64,000 nt of DNA from Microbacterium binotii (GCF_021398715.1 NZ_CP090347.1:2108001-2172000), one strand, 5' to 3'; shown: positions 41,172-50,953, counted from the first letter of the stretch. The notes: generated by a model from the sequence alone, not told the origin. Numbers and translations: made by a program.

Positions 41172-42265
41172 GCTCCTTCGTCGTTCCCATCGAGGCGCGC
41201 GACGCGCCGGCGCGCCTCGCGCTGCTCCGGCGATCGGGCCGCGTTCCGCTGGTGCTCGATGAACGCTGGCCGGCACCGGTGCGCGCGGGCATCCTCTCGC
41301 TCCTCGCGCAGACGCCCGTGCCCGCCGAGGCGGAGTGGGCCGCTCTCACCTCCGGAAGCTCGGCCGCTCCTCGCGTCGTGGTGCGCACGCATGCATCCTG
41401 GGCACGCTCGTTCCCCGCTGTCGAGCAGTTGCTCGGTGCGCTGCCCGGAGACGTCGTGCTGCTGCCGGCGCCACCGAGTTCCTCGCTGACGCTCTTCTCC
41501 GTGGCCCACGCGCTGGCCGGCGGCCCCGCACCCGAGTTCGCCGCCACCAGCTCCCGCGCGACGCTCTTCCACGGCACCCCCACCCATTTCGCCGCGGTCC
41601 TCGCCTCGAGCGGCGCCCCCCAGCTGCGCGCGGCGCTCGTCGGAGGGATGGCGCTGCCCGCCGACATCCGCGCCGAAGCCCGCGCCCGCCGCATCCGCGT
41701 CGTGGAGTACTACGGCGCCGCGGAGCTGTCGTTCGTGGCGTACGACGACGACGGGAAAGGGCTGCGTGCGTTCCCGGGCGTCGAGATCGCGGTCCATGAG
41801 GGCGTCATCTGGGCGCGCTCGCCGTACGCCGCGCTCGGCTACCTGGGCGAGGCCGGTCCGCTCCGGCGCGACGGCGCGTGGGCCAGTGTCGGCGACCGGG
41901 GCGAGCTCGAGGCCGGACGGTTGCGGGTGGCGGGTCGGGAGGACGACGCCATCCAGACGGCGGGCGCCACCGTCATCCCGTCGGAGATCGAACAGGCCCT
42001 GCGCACTCTGGACGGCGTTGCGGATGTCGCCGTGGTCGGCCTGCCCGCGCCCGGTGTCGGCCGACTCGTGGCCGCCCTCATCGAAACCGACCGACCCGGC
42101 TGTCTGGACGCGGCGATGCTCCGCGCCGCGGCGTCGCGCCTGTTCGCGCCGGCGCACCGACCGCGCCTGTGGTTCGCCGGTACGATTGCCCGCACCTCGT
42201 CCGGCAAGATCGCTCGCGCCGAGGTGGAGCGACGACTTGCGTCGGGAGAGGTACCCCGTGTCTGA
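41168..42265 (+). CDS. Compact AMP-forming acyl-CoA ligase (YhfT-like)
   Basis: 365 residues, well short of usual 500-residue ligases; the N-terminal subdomain is reduced. The P-loop TSGSSAAPRVV (about 62-72), YYGAAELSFVAY, SVGDRGELEAG and the catalytic-Lys segment ARTSSGKIAR are present, so it should adenylate a carboxylic acid and make a CoA thioester. GTG start overlaps the bioY stop (GTGA). B. subtilis has the same trio, yhfU(bioY)-yhfT-yhfS, under BirA control, so a link to biotin or its precursors is likely. The substrate (pimelate, fatty acid?) is unknown. Confidence 0.8.
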   Translation: MSSFVVPIEARDAPARLALLRRSGRVPLVLDERWPAPVRAGILSLLAQTPVPAEAEWAALTSGSSAAPRVVVRTHASWARSFPAVEQLLGALPGDVVLLPAPPSSSLTLFSVAHALAGGPAPEFAATSSRATLFHGTPTHFAAVLASSGAPQLRAALVGGMALPADIRAEARARRIRVVEYYGAAELSFVAYDDDGKGLRAFPGVEIAVHEGVIWARSPYAALGYLGEAGPLRRDGAWASVGDRGELEAGRLRVAGREDDAIQTAGATVIPSEIEQALRTLDGVADVAVVGLPAPGVGRLVAALIETDRPGCLDAAMLRAAASRLFAPAHRPRLWFAGTIARTSSGKIARAEVERRLASGEVPRV

Positions 42266-43382
42266 CGTGCTGATCGTGTCGGCGCGCCGATCCGCGCTCA
42301 CGACGCGGGGTCGGGCGTTCGCGGGGGTGAGCGCCGACCGCCTCGCGGCACCGGTGCTGCGCGCCGCCGCCGACGACGCCGCACGGGCCACCGGCGTGTC
42401 GATCGAGGTCGCCGACGTCGTCCTCGGCAACTGCCGTGGCCCTGGCGGGAACACCGCCCGCCTCGCCGCATTGGCGGCGGGTTTCGGCGCGCACACCCCT
42501 GGTGCGACGGTCGACCGGCAGTGCGGCAGCGGGCTGGCCGCGGTCATCGATGCGGCGCAGGCGATCGCCGCCGGTGACGAGCGGCCCCGACTCGCGGGCG
42601 GGGTCGAGAGCGCCTCGACGGCCCCCGAACGACGCATCGACGGGATCCCCTTCGAACGGGCACCCTTCGCGCCCACCGGTTGGCCCGACCCCGACATGAT
42701 CGACGCCGCCGACGCACTCGCCCGCCTCGACGGCATCGACCGTGAGCGTCAGGACGCAGCCGCCGCCCGCAGTCACCGGCGCGCAGCCTCGGCCCGCGAG
42801 TCGGGGCGCTTCGCTGCGGAGATCGTCCCGATCGACGGGGTGGGCGACGATGACGCGATCGGTGGGGCGCTGGCCCTTCTCCCCCGGCTCACACCCTTGC
42901 GCGAGAACGGCACCGTGACGGCGGGCACGGCCACGCGCATCGGCGACGGGGCAGCCGCCGTCGCCCTCGTCGGCGCGGCGCGGCGCGCACACGCACCGGG
43001 GCTCCTCGTCCGCGGCCACGCCGTCGTCGGCGTGGACCCCGCCTACCCCGGAATCGGGGCGGCACCGGCCATCGAGGCGGCGCTGGCCGCATCCGGCACC
43101 GAGCTCGCCGCCGTGGCGGCGTTCGAGATCGTCGAGGCGTTCGCGGCGCAGTCGCTCGCGGTGCTGGGTCGGCTCGGGCTGGCCGACGACGACGCGCGGG
43201 TGTGCGCGGACGGCGGAGCTCTCGCACTCGGACATCCATGGGGCGCGAGCGGCGCCGTCGCGCTCGTGCGGCTGTTCTCGCGACTGGTGCGCGCCGGACT
43301 CCCGTCCGGGAGCATCGGTGTCGCCGCAGCATCCGTGGGCGGCGGACTCGGTGTCGCGATGGTCGTCGAGGTGATCAGGTGA
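42258..43382 (+). CDS. Thiolase-family protein with altered active site (YhfS-like)
   Basis: 374 residues. Thiolase fold with nucleophile Cys89 in DRQCGSG and His326 in GGALALGHPWGASGA. Two usual catalytic positions differ: the NEAFA Asn is Val292 (IVEAFA), and the C-terminal CxGGG Cys is Ser359 (SVGGG). These normally form an oxyanion hole and act as acid/base, so standard acetoacetyl-CoA thiolase activity is doubtful; an acyltransferase role is possible. GTG start, 8-base overlap with the ligase gene. Corresponds in position to B. subtilis yhfS. Confidence 0.85.
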   Translation: MSDVLIVSARRSALTTRGRAFAGVSADRLAAPVLRAAADDAARATGVSIEVADVVLGNCRGPGGNTARLAALAAGFGAHTPGATVDRQCGSGLAAVIDAAQAIAAGDERPRLAGGVESASTAPERRIDGIPFERAPFAPTGWPDPDMIDAADALARLDGIDRERQDAAAARSHRRAASARESGRFAAEIVPIDGVGDDDAIGGALALLPRLTPLRENGTVTAGTATRIGDGAAAVALVGAARRAHAPGLLVRGHAVVGVDPAYPGIGAAPAIEAALAASGTELAAVAAFEIVEAFAAQSLAVLGRLGLADDDARVCADGGALALGHPWGASGAVALVRLFSRLVRAGLPSGSIGVAAASVGGGLGVAMVVEVIR

Positions 43383-44065
43383 GCGCGATCCGACTCGAGC
43401 GGCTCGGAGTGCACCTCGGCGACGTCGAGGTGCTCCACGAGCTCGATCTCGATCTCGATGCCCGCACGGTCGCCGTCGTCGGCGACAACGGCTCCGGCAA
43501 GTCGACGCTCGCGCGCGTCGTCGGCGGTCTGGTCGCACCGTCGAGCGGAACGGCCCGCGTGCTGCGACTCGACCCGCTCCGCGACGCCGCCCAGCTCCGC
43601 CGCCGCGTGGCGATCGTCTTCAGCAACCCCGACGCCCAGATCATCATGCCGACCGTCGCCGAGGACGTCGCCTTCTCGCTGCGCGGGGAGCGCATGAGTC
43701 GTGCCGAACGGGCAGACCGGGTGGCAGCCGCGCTCGCCCGTTTCGGGCTCGCCGACCTCGGCGACCGCTCGGCGCACGACCTGTCGGGAGGACAGAAGCA
43801 GCTGCTGGCGCTGTGCGGCGCGTTCGTGCGCGGACCGGAACTCGTCGTCGCCGACGAACCCACGGCCTACCTCGACGGCCGCAACGCCCGGATCGTGGCC
43901 GACCACCTCCTCGCGGACACGGGGCATCGTCTGCTGCTCGTGACCCACGACCTCGTCCTCGCCGAGCGGTGCGAGGCAGCCGTCCACGTCGCGGGGGGAC
44001 GCGTGGTCGCCGTCGGCGAGGCGCGGGACGTCGTGCACTCGTACGCGACGAGCCTCGGATGCTGA
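43379..44065 (+). CDS. bioM: Biotin ECF transporter ATPase BioM
   Basis: 228 residues. Walker A GDNGSGKS, Q-loop FSNPDAQIIMPTVAEDVAF (the ECF-type NPD.Q), signature LSGGQKQ, Walker B LVVADEPTAYLD. Energises BioY together with BioN. GTG start overlaps the thiolase stop (GTGA). Confidence 0.93.
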   Translation: MSAIRLERLGVHLGDVEVLHELDLDLDARTVAVVGDNGSGKSTLARVVGGLVAPSSGTARVLRLDPLRDAAQLRRRVAIVFSNPDAQIIMPTVAEDVAFSLRGERMSRAERADRVAAALARFGLADLGDRSAHDLSGGQKQLLALCGAFVRGPELVVADEPTAYLDGRNARIVADHLLADTGHRLLLVTHDLVLAERCEAAVHVAGGRVVAVGEARDVVHSYATSLGC

Positions 44066-44655
44066 GCCTGTACCGGCCGGGCACCGGGCCCTGGCACCGG
44101 ATGCCCGCCGGACGCAAGACGCTCCTGCTGCTGGCGCTCGTGCTCGGGGTCTCGCTTCTGCCCGCCACCTGGCTGTCGTGTGCCGTCGCCGCAGCTCTCG
44201 TGCTGCTGTGCTACGCCACCCCGGGGGCGGGATGGGCGCAACTGGGGCGCCAGATCTGGTCGCTCAGGCTGCTCGTCCTGATGAGCTTCCTCGGCCAGGC
44301 GATCTTCCTCGGTCTCGAGACGGCGACGATCGGCACGGTGCGCATCACGGCCGCCATCGTGCTGGCGGCACTCCTCGCCCTGACGACGCCCGTCACGGCG
44401 CTGTGGGAGGTCTTCGAACGCGCGCTGTCGCCGCTGCGCGTCATCGGACGGGATCCGCGCCGGGCGGCGCTCCTGCTGGTCGTGGCGTTCGGCGCGGTCC
44501 CCACGCTCATCCGCTTGGCGCAGCAGGTGCGCGAAGCGCAGCGCGCTCGAGGCGCGGGTCGCAGCATCCGGGCGTTCGCCGTGCCCTACCTCGTTCTCGC
44601 CCTCAAGCACGCCGACGAGCTCGGCGACGCGTTGACGGCGCGCGGCGTGCGCTGA
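44059..44655 (+). CDS. bioN: Biotin ECF transporter T component BioN
   Basis: 198 residues. EcfT-type membrane protein with four to five helices and coupling-helix Ala-Arg-Gly motifs AQRARGAGRSIRA and LTARGVR at the end. Last gene of the bioY operon. It ends 2 bases from the convergent gluD gene, so no terminator separates them. Confidence 0.92.
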   Translation: MLSLYRPGTGPWHRMPAGRKTLLLLALVLGVSLLPATWLSCAVAAALVLLCYATPGAGWAQLGRQIWSLRLLVLMSFLGQAIFLGLETATIGTVRITAAIVLAALLALTTPVTALWEVFERALSPLRVIGRDPRRAALLLVVAFGAVPTLIRLAQQVREAQRARGAGRSIRAFAVPYLVLALKHADELGDALTARGVR

Positions 44656-44657
44656 TC

Positions 44658-45569
44658 TCAGAGGGCGCTGGAGTCGTACTTGCCGACACCTCGCTGCGCC
44701 GCGATGACCTCCGTGTCGGTCGTCGCCCGCCCCAACGGCGCGGCCTGACCACCCCGGCCCGCGCGCTGCGACGAGCGCATCCGGACCTCGACCCACTTGG
44801 CGATGCCGGCGAGCACGAGACACAGAGAGATGTAGATCGCGGCTGCGACCATGCCCGCCTGCAGGATCGGTCGGTCGTACTGCGCCTGCGTACCGATGAG
44901 CCGGGCGTAGTAGAGCAGTTCGTTGTAGGTGATGATGTAGCCGAGCGCGGTGTCCTTGAGAGTGACGACGAGCTGCGCGACGATCACCGGGAGCATCGCC
45001 CGCACCGCCTGCGGGAGCAGGATGAGCCGCATCACACCGGCCTTGCGCAGCCCCAGCGCGTATCCGGCCTCGCTTTGACCGCGCGGCAACGACTCGACCC
45101 CTGCGCGGATGACTTCGGCGAGCACGGAGCCGTTGTAGACGGCGAGCGCGATGACCACGGCCCAGTACGCCTCCAGCCGCACCCCCACGACGGGCAGGCC
45201 GTAGTAGAGCAGCATCATGAGGATCAGCACGGGCACCGCGCGGAAGAGTTCGATGATCCCCGTCGCGGGCCAGCGCACCCAGGCGTGATCGGACATGCGA
45301 CCCAGCGCCAGCACGAATCCGAGGACGACGGAGGCGACCGCAGCGGCCGCGAACGCGGCCAGCGTGCGGCCCGTGGCCGCGAGGATCTGCTCCCAGACGG
45401 TCGTGAAAGTGAAGATGTACCACTTCTCGGCGGAGAACTGACCGGTCTCGATGAAGCGGTAGACGACGAAACCGCCGAGACCGAGGATGACGAGGACGGT
45501 GATGACGCCGATGATCCGGTTGCGGATGATCGCGCGACGGCCGGGCAGGTCGTACAGAACGGAGCTCAT
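44658..45569 (-). CDS. gluD: Glutamate-type ABC transporter permease (GluD-like)
   Basis: 303 residues. Polar amino-acid permease (His/Glu/Gln/Arg/opine family) with a coupling loop SEAGYALGLRKAGVMRLILLPQ and five to six helices. A cytoplasmic tail of about 45 residues follows the last helix. The ATG overlaps the gluC stop (ATGA). Pairs with GluC. Glutamate specificity is by analogy with Corynebacterium gluABCD. Confidence 0.88.
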   Translation of the reverse strand: MSSVLYDLPGRRAIIRNRIIGVITVLVILGLGGFVVYRFIETGQFSAEKWYIFTFTTVWEQILAATGRTLAAFAAAAVASVVLGFVLALGRMSDHAWVRWPATGIIELFRAVPVLILMMLLYYGLPVVGVRLEAYWAVVIALAVYNGSVLAEVIRAGVESLPRGQSEAGYALGLRKAGVMRLILLPQAVRAMLPVIVAQLVVTLKDTALGYIITYNELLYYARLIGTQAQYDRPILQAGMVAAAIYISLCLVLAGIAKWVEVRMRSSQRAGRGGQAAPLGRATTDTEVIAAQRGVGKYDSSAL

Positions 45570-46213
45570 CGCGCCACCCTCCATCGGTTCTCGAGTCGTC
45601 GCTGGACCAGCGAGAGCGCCAGCACCATCACGATGAAGATCGCCGCGACCCACAGCAGCACCACGAGCGCGTTCTCACCGCGCTCGCTGAGGTTCGCGCG
45701 GATCACGCCGAGCTCGGCGACGGAGAAGCCCGCGGCGATGGTCGTGTTCTTGAGCAGCGCGATGAGCACGCTCATCATGGGCGGAACCACGGAGCGGAAC
45801 GCCTGCGGCATGATGACGAGCGCCATCACCTGACCGAACGTCAGCCCCAGCGCTCGGGCGGCCTCCGCCTGACCGACCGGGACGGTGTTGATGCCCGAGC
45901 GCAGCACCTCGGCGACGTAGGTGGCGGTGTAGATCCCGAGCGCGCACATCGCGAGCACGGTGTATCCGGGGTTCGGAAGATCCAGCGCGGGGTATCCGAA
46001 GGCGAAGAAGAAGAAGATGACCGTCAGGGGGGTGTTCCGCACGATGTTCACGTACACCGTGCCGACTGCGCGGGCGATCGGCACCGGAGAGACGCGCATC
46101 GCACCCACGAGCGTGCCCAGCACGAGCGCGATCAGCGCGCCCGCGAAGAAGAGCAGCAGCGTGTTGCGCAGCGCGATGCCCCAGATGTCGAGGTTGTCGA
46201 CGATCACGTTCAT
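45566..46213 (-). CDS. gluC: Glutamate-type ABC transporter permease (GluC-like)
   Basis: 215 residues. HisM-type permease: EAARALGLTFGQVMALVIMPQ coupling loop and YVNIVRNTPLTVIFFFFAFG near the N-terminus. Forms a heterodimer with the gluD product. Separated from gluB by a 67-bp spacer with a strong hairpin. Confidence 0.88.
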   Translation of the reverse strand: MNVIVDNLDIWGIALRNTLLLFFAGALIALVLGTLVGAMRVSPVPIARAVGTVYVNIVRNTPLTVIFFFFAFGYPALDLPNPGYTVLAMCALGIYTATYVAEVLRSGINTVPVGQAEAARALGLTFGQVMALVIMPQAFRSVVPPMMSVLIALLKNTTIAAGFSVAELGVIRANLSERGENALVVLLWVAAIFIVMVLALSLVQRRLENRWRVAR

Positions 46214-46236
46214 CTCAGAGGTCCTTACCGTGATCC

Positions 46237-46270
46237 GGTGAGGGCGGTCCCCCGGGAGACCGCCCTCACC
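46237..46270 (-). terminator. Perfect 12-bp hairpin between gluB and gluC
   Basis: GGTGAGGGCGGT (46237-46248) pairs with ACCGCCCTCACC (46259-46270) around a 10-base loop. No T run follows on the minus strand. Such hairpins after a binding-protein gene usually protect its 3' end or cause partial termination, giving more binding protein than permease. Confidence 0.7.
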
Positions 46271-46280
46271 TCAGGGACTG

Positions 46281-47195
46281 TCAGCTGGCTGCGTCGACGG
46301 CGGGCTGCTCGACGGTGATCCCGGATGCACCGAGGTTCTTGTCGAAGATGGCCTGCCAGATGTCGCCGCCATCGGTGAACATCTCGTTGATGTGCTCGAG
46401 CAGGACGGTGTCGCCCTTCTCGAGGCCGACGCCGTAACGCTCCTCACTGAAGGGCTCGCCCACGACCTTGAGCTCGTCGGGGTACAAGGCCGCGTAGCCG
46501 ATCAGGATCGCCTGGTCGGTGGTGACCGCATCCACCTGGCCGTTCAGCAGCGCCTCGACGCAGGCCGAGTAGACGTCGAACTCCGTGGTGGGCACACCCG
46601 GGAAGTTCGCCTTGATGTTCTGGATCGGCGTGGAACCGGTGGCCGAGCACACGTTGGTGTCGGGGCCGAGATCCGCTTCGCTGGAGATGTCGCTGTCGCT
46701 CGCGACGAGCAGGCCCTGACCCGTGATGAAGTACGGTCCGGCGAAGTCGATCTGCTCCTTGCGCTTGTCGGTGATCGAGTAGGTGCCGACGTAGTAGTCG
46801 ATGTCTCCGTTCACGATCGCCTGCTCGCGGTTGGCCGAGGCGATCGGCTGGAAGGTGATGTCTTCCTCGCCGTAGCCGAGGGATGCGGCGATCCACCGGG
46901 CGATGTCGATGTCGAAGCCGGTGCGCTCGTTGGTCGTCACGTCGAGGAAGCCGAGACCCGGCTGGTCCTCCTTCACACCGACGATCACTCCGCCGCGCTC
47001 GGTGATGCGGTCGAAGGTGGGGCTGCCCTCCAGCGAGACGTCGGCGGCCGTCTCGAACCAGACCGAGCTCTCATCGGTGCCTTCCGAGCCGCCGGCGGCG
47101 CCGCCGGGAGTCGGCGATCCGCTGTTGCACGCGGTGAGGCCGAGGGCCGCGACGGCCGTGAGTCCCAGAAGGGCGGTCAGTCGTGTGGTGCGCAT
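46281..47195 (-). CDS. gluB: Glutamate-type ABC transporter binding lipoprotein (GluB-like)
   Basis: 304 residues. Lipoprotein signal peptide with lipobox LTAC (Cys23). SBP_bac_3 fold: GVIVGVKEDQPGLGF, GFDIDIARWIAASLGY, VGTYSITDKRKEQIDFAGPYF. The start MRTTRLTALL has AAGGAGAGAGAA immediately upstream. Binds an acidic or polar amino acid outside the membrane. Confidence 0.92.
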   Translation of the reverse strand: MRTTRLTALLGLTAVAALGLTACNSGSPTPGGAAGGSEGTDESSVWFETAADVSLEGSPTFDRITERGGVIVGVKEDQPGLGFLDVTTNERTGFDIDIARWIAASLGYGEEDITFQPIASANREQAIVNGDIDYYVGTYSITDKRKEQIDFAGPYFITGQGLLVASDSDISSEADLGPDTNVCSATGSTPIQNIKANFPGVPTTEFDVYSACVEALLNGQVDAVTTDQAILIGYAALYPDELKVVGEPFSEERYGVGLEKGDTVLLEHINEMFTDGGDIWQAIFDKNLGASGITVEQPAVDAAS

Positions 47196-47244
47196 TTCTC
47201 TCTCCTTGCTGTGGGGGGATTGGTGCGGGAAGAACGTGCGGGGG

Positions 47245-48033
47245 TCAGTGGGTGATGAGCTTCGAGAGGAAGTCCTTCGCTCGCTCACTCTTCGGGGCGG
47301 TGAAGAAGGTGTCGGGCGCGGCCTCTTCGACGATGCGCCCGTCGGCCATGAAGACGACGCGGTCGGCGGCCTTGCGCGCGAAGCCCATCTCGTGCGTCAC
47401 GACGATCATGGTCATGCCGGACTCGGCGAGCGAGGTCATGACGTCGAGGACCTCGTTGATCATCTCGGGGTCCAGCGCGCTGGTGGGCTCGTCGAAGAGC
47501 ATGACCTTCGGGGTCATCGCCAGGGCGCGGGCGATGGCGACGCGCTGCTGCTGGCCGCCGGAGAGCTGGGCGGGGAGCTTGTTCGCCTGATGCGCCACTC
47601 CGACGCGCTCGAGCAGCGTCTTCGCCTCGCGCTCGGCGTCCGCCTTCTTCATGCCCTTGACCTTGATCGGCCCCAGCGTGACGTTCTCGAGGATCGTGAG
47701 GTGCGAGAAGAGGTTGAACGATTGGAAGACCATGCCGACGTCCGCCCGGAGAGCCGCGAGCTGCTTCCCCTCGCTCGGCAGATCCTCGCCGTCGATCGTG
47801 ATCGTGCCGCTCGTGATCGTCTCGAGCCGATTGATCGTCCGACACAGCGTCGACTTGCCGGAGCCGGACGGTCCGATGACCACGACGACCTCGCCTCGGT
47901 TGACGGTGAGGTCGATGTCGGTCAGCGCTTGGAAGTCGCCGTAGTGCTTCTGGACGTCGGTGAGCACGACGAGCGGGTCGCCGCGACGCACGGTGATGTT
48001 CGAAGTCGGGGGCGCGGCATCCGAGGGCGTCAT
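47245..48033 (-). CDS. gluA: Glutamate-type ABC transporter ATPase (GluA-like)
   Basis: 262 residues. Walker [10 protein letters not shown]-loop [18 protein letters not shown] (typical amino-acid ABC), signature LSGGQQQR, Walker [14 protein letters not shown]-loop VTHEMGF. First gene of gluABCD. A short N-tail precedes the domain. Confidence 0.93.
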   Translation of the reverse strand: MTPSDAAPPTSNITVRRGDPLVVLTDVQKHYGDFQALTDIDLTVNRGEVVVVIGPSGSGKSTLCRTINRLETITSGTITIDGEDLPSEGKQLAALRADVGMVFQSFNLFSHLTILENVTLGPIKVKGMKKADAEREAKTLLERVGVAHQANKLPAQLSGGQQQRVAIARALAMTPKVMLFDEPTSALDPEMINEVLDVMTSLAESGMTMIVVTHEMGFARKAADRVVFMADGRIVEEAAPDTFFTAPKSERAKDFLSKLITH

Positions 48034-48103
48034 CAGGACAGACTATGAATCGCCCCAGTGCCCCTCGGGGACTCTTGACGGATCTCTCACCGACTTCTAA
48101 CGT

Positions 48104-48120
48104 TCGCCCGGCCGGGGCGA
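48104..48120 (-). terminator. GC-rich hairpin after the TrmH gene (weak)
   Basis: TCGCCC-ggcc-GGGGCGA-like stem just past the TrmH stop on the minus strand. Lacks a T run. May partly end transcription before gluA. Confidence 0.35.
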
Positions 48121-48124
48121 GACG

Positions 48125-48925
48125 TCAGCTGCGCTGCGCGAAGGCGGACTCGTAGAGGCAGACGCTGGCTGCCGTCGCGAGGTTGAGGGACTCGGCGCTG
48201 CCGTAGATCGGAAGGCGCAGCGCGTCGTCCGCGAGCTCGAGCGCCGCGTCCTCGAGACCGCGCGCCTCGTTGCCGAACAGCCACGCGGTCGGCTGCGCGA
48301 GCAGACCCGTCGACCGCGCCTCGAGCAGGTCGTCGCCCTTGACGTCGGCGGCGACGACGCGCAGCCCCGCCCCGCGGATGGCGGTCACGGCGGCGGCGAG
48401 CTCACCGGCGCGAGACAGCGCGATGTGGAAAAGCGATCCGGTGGTCGCACGGACCACCTTGGGGTTGTAGGGATCCACCGTGCGACCGGTCAGGATCACC
48501 GCGTCGGCGCCCGCCGCGTCGGCCGCGCGGATGATGGTTCCGAGATTTCCGGGATCGCGCACCTCCTCGCAGATCGCGAGCAGCCGGGGCCCCGCGGCCA
48601 GCACATCGCGCAGCGACGTGGGGAACTGCCGGGCGACGGCGACGATCCCCTGCGGCGTCACGGTGTCGGCCATCGCCTCGAGCACCGGCTCGGCGGTGTA
48701 CTCGATGTCGAGCCCGGCCTCGGCCGCGGCATCGCGCAGGTCCTGGTGTCGCTCGAGAGCGGTCGGCGTCGCGAACAGCTCGACGATGCTCTCGGGTCGG
48801 AAGGCGAGGGCTTCGCGGACGGCCTGCGGGCCCTCCAGAAGGAACAAGCCCGTCTCGTCGCGGGCAGCGCGCTTGGCGAGCTTGGCAACCGCGCGAACGC
48901 GTGGGGATCGGGGATTCTCCAGCAC
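48125..48925 (-). CDS. TrmH/SpoU-family RNA 2'-O-methyltransferase
   Basis: 266 residues. N-terminal substrate-binding domain, then SPOUT knot motifs: EEVRDPGNLGTIIRAADAAG (motif 1), WLFGNEARGL (motif 2) and LPIYGSAESLNLATAASVCLYE (motif 3). Methylates rRNA or tRNA. The tsnR gene of mycobacteria has the same place after rplT. Exact target not determinable. Confidence 0.9.
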   Translation of the reverse strand: MLENPRSPRVRAVAKLAKRAARDETGLFLLEGPQAVREALAFRPESIVELFATPTALERHQDLRDAAAEAGLDIEYTAEPVLEAMADTVTPQGIVAVARQFPTSLRDVLAAGPRLLAICEEVRDPGNLGTIIRAADAAGADAVILTGRTVDPYNPKVVRATTGSLFHIALSRAGELAAAVTAIRGAGLRVVAADVKGDDLLEARSTGLLAQPTAWLFGNEARGLEDAALELADDALRLPIYGSAESLNLATAASVCLYESAFAQRS

Positions 48926-48951
48926 GTTCCCAGTCTAGGGTGACGCGGGTA

Positions 48952-48993
48952 CCCCGAAGGGGCGCCCTCCGTGAGGAGGGCGCCCCTTCGGGG
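48952..48993 (-). terminator. Long terminator hairpin after rplT
   Basis: A perfect 19-bp inverted repeat (48952-48970 and 48975-48993) with a GTGA loop, 8 bases from the rplT stop. It ends the infC-rpmI-rplT operon. The stem is entirely GC-rich with little T tract, as is usual in these genomes. Confidence 0.85.
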
Positions 48994-49001
48994 TGTTCGG
49001 A

Positions 49002-49388
49002 TTACGCCGAGGCCTTGGCGGCGTTGACGTCGGTCGGCAGGGCCGCCTTCGCCGTCGCCACGAGCGACGCGAACGTGGCGGGCTCGTTCACAGCGAGCTC
49101 GGCCAGGATGCGGCGGTCGACCTGCACACCCGCGAGGCCGAGGCCCTGGATGAAGCGGTTGTAGGTGATGCCGTTCTGGCGAGCAGCGGCGTTGATGCGC
49201 TGGATCCAGAGGCGGCGGAAGTCGCCCTTGCGCTTGCGGCGGTCGCGGTACGCGTAGACCAGCGAGTGGGTGACCTGCTCCTTGGCCTTGCGGTACAGGC
49301 GCGAACGCTGACCGCGGTAACCGGAGGCGCGCTCGAGGATGACGCGACGCTTCTTGTGGGCGTTTACTGCCCGCTTGACTCTAGCCAT
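49002..49388 (-). CDS. rplT: 50S ribosomal protein L20
   Basis: 128 residues. [19 protein letters not shown] start, [15 protein letters not shown] and a C-terminal globular part with [21 protein letters not shown] are diagnostic of L20. Binds 23S rRNA early in assembly. Last gene of the operon. Confidence 0.98.
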   Translation of the reverse strand: MARVKRAVNAHKKRRVILERASGYRGQRSRLYRKAKEQVTHSLVYAYRDRRKRKGDFRRLWIQRINAAARQNGITYNRFIQGLGLAGVQVDRRILAELAVNEPATFASLVATAKAALPTDVNAAKASA

Positions 49389-49417
49389 TTCTTTCCCTTA
49401 CTTACGTGCGTCGGCGA

Positions 49418-49612
49418 TCAGAGGCCGAGGAGCTTCTTGGCCTGCTTGGCGTCACCGGGAGCCAGGACCTGCTCCTGGTTCAGGCGACGGGTGCGACGGC
49501 TCGACTTGCCCTCGAGGTTGTGACGCATGCCCGCCTGCTGCTTCATGAGCTTGCCGCTTCCGGTCAGCTTGAAGCGCTTCTTGGCACCCGAGTGGGTCTT
49601 CTGCTTCGGCAT
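49418..49612 (-). CDS. rpmI: 50S ribosomal protein L35
   Basis: 64 residues. [20 protein letters not shown] is the L35 signature. Lies between infC and rplT with ribosome sites in each spacer. Confidence 0.98.
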   Translation of the reverse strand: MPKQKTHSGAKKRFKLTGSGKLMKQQAGMRHNLEGKSSRRTRRLNQEQVLAPGDAKQAKKLLGL

Positions 49613-49664
49613 CTTCTCTTCCTTCGTTGTGACTCCCGCGTGGCGCGGGATCAGGTGTGTGGCC

Positions 49665-50285
<621 letters not shown>

Positions 50286-50527
50286 GCGGAACTCCTCTGA
50301 CGTAGCGGATGGGGCCACCGGGATGTCGACGACATTCCCGGGCGGAAGAAGACCACGCCACCCGGCACGACGCGAGGCGCCGGCTTTCTCGCACCCTGAC
50401 TGCCCCCTCAGGAGGAGGCGGAGTGCAATGACCCGGTAGCCTGGAGCGGCAAGCGCGGGTGGGATGTGATCCTCTTTCGATCGGAGCAGACGCTCCGGTG
50501 CTCGCCCACTTTAGCAGAAAGAGCAAC
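50286..50527. promoter_or_regulatory. Divergent promoter region infC / DUF1844
   Basis: About 240 bp. On the minus strand TGCTAAAGT (TAAAGT at 50513-50508) is an extended -10 that would give a roughly 215-nt infC leader with several GC-rich stems. No clear -35. The plus-strand DUF1844 gene begins at 50528 with AAAGAG upstream. Confidence 0.4.
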
Positions 50528-50938
50528 GTGGACTCGACTCCGTACGACCAGGCCGCCGACATCGACGCGCAGGCACGCGCCAACCAGGAGCGCTGGGAGC
50601 GTCAGGAGGCTGCTGCCACCGCCGCATCCCGCGACATCGCCGACGTCCCCGCGGTGGAGGTCATCACCACGACCGCCGTGCACCTGCTCAGCGCCGCAGC
50701 CGTCAAGGTCGGCCTCGCAGACGACCCCGACACCCAGACCGACCTCGACGAGGCGCGCAAGCTCATCAACGCCCTCGCGGGTCTGATCACCGCGGGAGCC
50801 CCCGAGATCAGCGACATGCACGCCCGGTCGCTGCGCGACGGCCTGCGCTCTGTGCAGCTCGCTTTCCGCGAGGCCTCCGTCATCCCCGACCCGATCGGCA
50901 AGGGCCCCGGCGAGAAGTGGACGGGCCCCGTCACCTGA
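50528..50938 (+). CDS. DUF1844 family protein
   Basis: 136 residues, cytoplasmic, helical. VEVITTTAVHLLSAAAVKVGL and DEARKLINALAGLITAGA are the DUF1844 core, flanked by a charged N-terminus with a QARANQERWERQEA helix. GTG start chosen for its AAAGAG upstream and typical N-terminus. Found next to infC in many actinobacteria. Function unknown. Confidence 0.85.
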   Translation: MDSTPYDQAADIDAQARANQERWERQEAAATAASRDIADVPAVEVITTTAVHLLSAAAVKVGLADDPDTQTDLDEARKLINALAGLITAGAPEISDMHARSLRDGLRSVQLAFREASVIPDPIGKGPGEKWTGPVT

Positions 50939-50953
50939 CCGGATGCGGCCGGC

